NCBI GenBank assembly: GCA_016763235.1
Contig: JAESUE010000394.1
Location: forward strand, 1-6,922
Length of the DNA: 6,922 bases
Direction of reading: 5' to 3'
Source of the DNA: Pseudomonadales bacterium
GTDB taxonomy: Bacteria; Pseudomonadota; Gammaproteobacteria; Pseudomonadales; UBA3067
This document shows positions 6,544-6,922 of the stretch, one piece after another. How positions within the stretch are numbered: the first letter of the stretch is position 1; every line of letters begins with the position of its first letter. A program made the position numbers and the translations under genes. Under the pieces are notes generated by a model. The model saw only the letters and a program-made list of their open reading frames with translations. It made no database searches and had not been told where the DNA came from.

Positions 6544-6922
6544 ATGAAAAAAATGTCAGGTAATGCCAAGTTATTAGCGGCCCTTTTCCTCGGTGCCGTA
6601 TTGGCAGGGTGTCAAAGTCAGCCTACTGAAGAAGCTGTTGATACAGCAGCAGCAGAAGTTATTGATAGTGGGACACACGAAGTTTCTGGAATGTCAGACT
6701 CAGCGGTTAAATCTCAAGAAGAGTTGGCAGCTGAAACAGCACAAGCATTGCTGTCCATGACTGTATTTTACTTCGATTTTGATCAGGCAATTGTAAAGTC
6801 AGATGCCTATGATGCGCTTCAGGCGCATGCTGCATTCCTAAGCAACAACCCAGCTGCCGCAATTCGGCTTGAAGGGCATGCTGATGAACGTGGAACGCGG
6901 GAATATAATATCGCTCTGGGTG
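6544..6922 (+). CDS. pal: Peptidoglycan-associated lipoprotein Pal, 5' part (cut by window end)
   Basis: Pal is the outer-membrane lipoprotein that binds peptidoglycan and, through TolB and TolA, is moved to the division site. The window holds 126 codons. The signal peptide MKKMSGNAKLLAALFLGAV is followed by the lipobox LAGC (20-23); Cys23 is the lipidated residue, and Gln24 at +2 fits outer-membrane sorting rather than retention. A tether rich in Glu, Ala and Thr (24-70) leads into the OmpA-like domain, with VFYFDFDQAIV (74-84) and LEGHADERGTREYNIALG (109-126). This last motif carries peptidoglycan-binding residues. The rest of the domain, about 50-60 residues, lies beyond the window. A strong ribosome binding site AAGGAG (6532-6537) sits 6 bases before the ATG, so Pal should be translated well whatever the state of tolB. 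The 165-base gap before it could allow its own transcript or separate mRNA stability. Confidence 0.96.
   Translation, partial: MKKMSGNAKLLAALFLGAVLAGCQSQPTEEAVDTAAAEVIDSGTHEVSGMSDSAVKSQEELAAETAQALLSMTVFYFDFDQAIVKSDAYDALQAHAAFLSNNPAAAIRLEGHADERGTREYNIALG

Overview
The window is an ordinary chromosomal stretch of a Gram-negative bacterium, almost certainly a gammaproteobacterium. The basis is the gene order yebC-ruvC-ruvA-ruvB-tolQ-tolR-tolA-tolB-pal, all on the + strand, and the close match of each product to its proteobacterial family. Moderate GC, K/E/Q-rich TolA and the TolB N-terminus suggest a marine Cellvibrionaceae- or Alteromonadales-like lineage, but that is only an impression. I see no mobile element, CRISPR array, tRNA or rRNA, and no minus-strand gene that I can support.

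Layout: 1-491 is the 3' two thirds of yebC. Then come a 247-base gap without a clear signal (492-738), ruvC (739-1257), ruvA (1268-1885), a 71-base gap with a dyad, and ruvB (1957-3021). After only 54 bases the Tol-Pal cluster starts: tolQ (3076), tolR (3805), tolA (4243) and tolB (5049, sharing one base with the tolA stop). A 165-base gap with nested inverted repeats (6379-6543) leads to pal (6544), which is cut by the window end.

Function: RuvA and RuvB form the Holliday-junction branch-migration motor and RuvC is the resolvase. TolQ and TolR form a proton-driven inner-membrane motor that energises TolA. TolA reaches across the periplasm to TolB and the outer-membrane lipoprotein Pal, which holds the outer membrane to peptidoglycan during constriction at division.

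The one clear anomaly is in tolB. The frame is broken at codon 88 by a run of seven T (5308-5314) where six would keep a full-length, family-like 442-residue protein. All other genes are intact, including the longer A runs in tolA, so this is a local lesion, a sequence error, or (less likely) a slippage-dependent gene. The second point is that ybgC, usual between ruvB and tolQ in related bacteria, is absent. I found no convincing novel system here.
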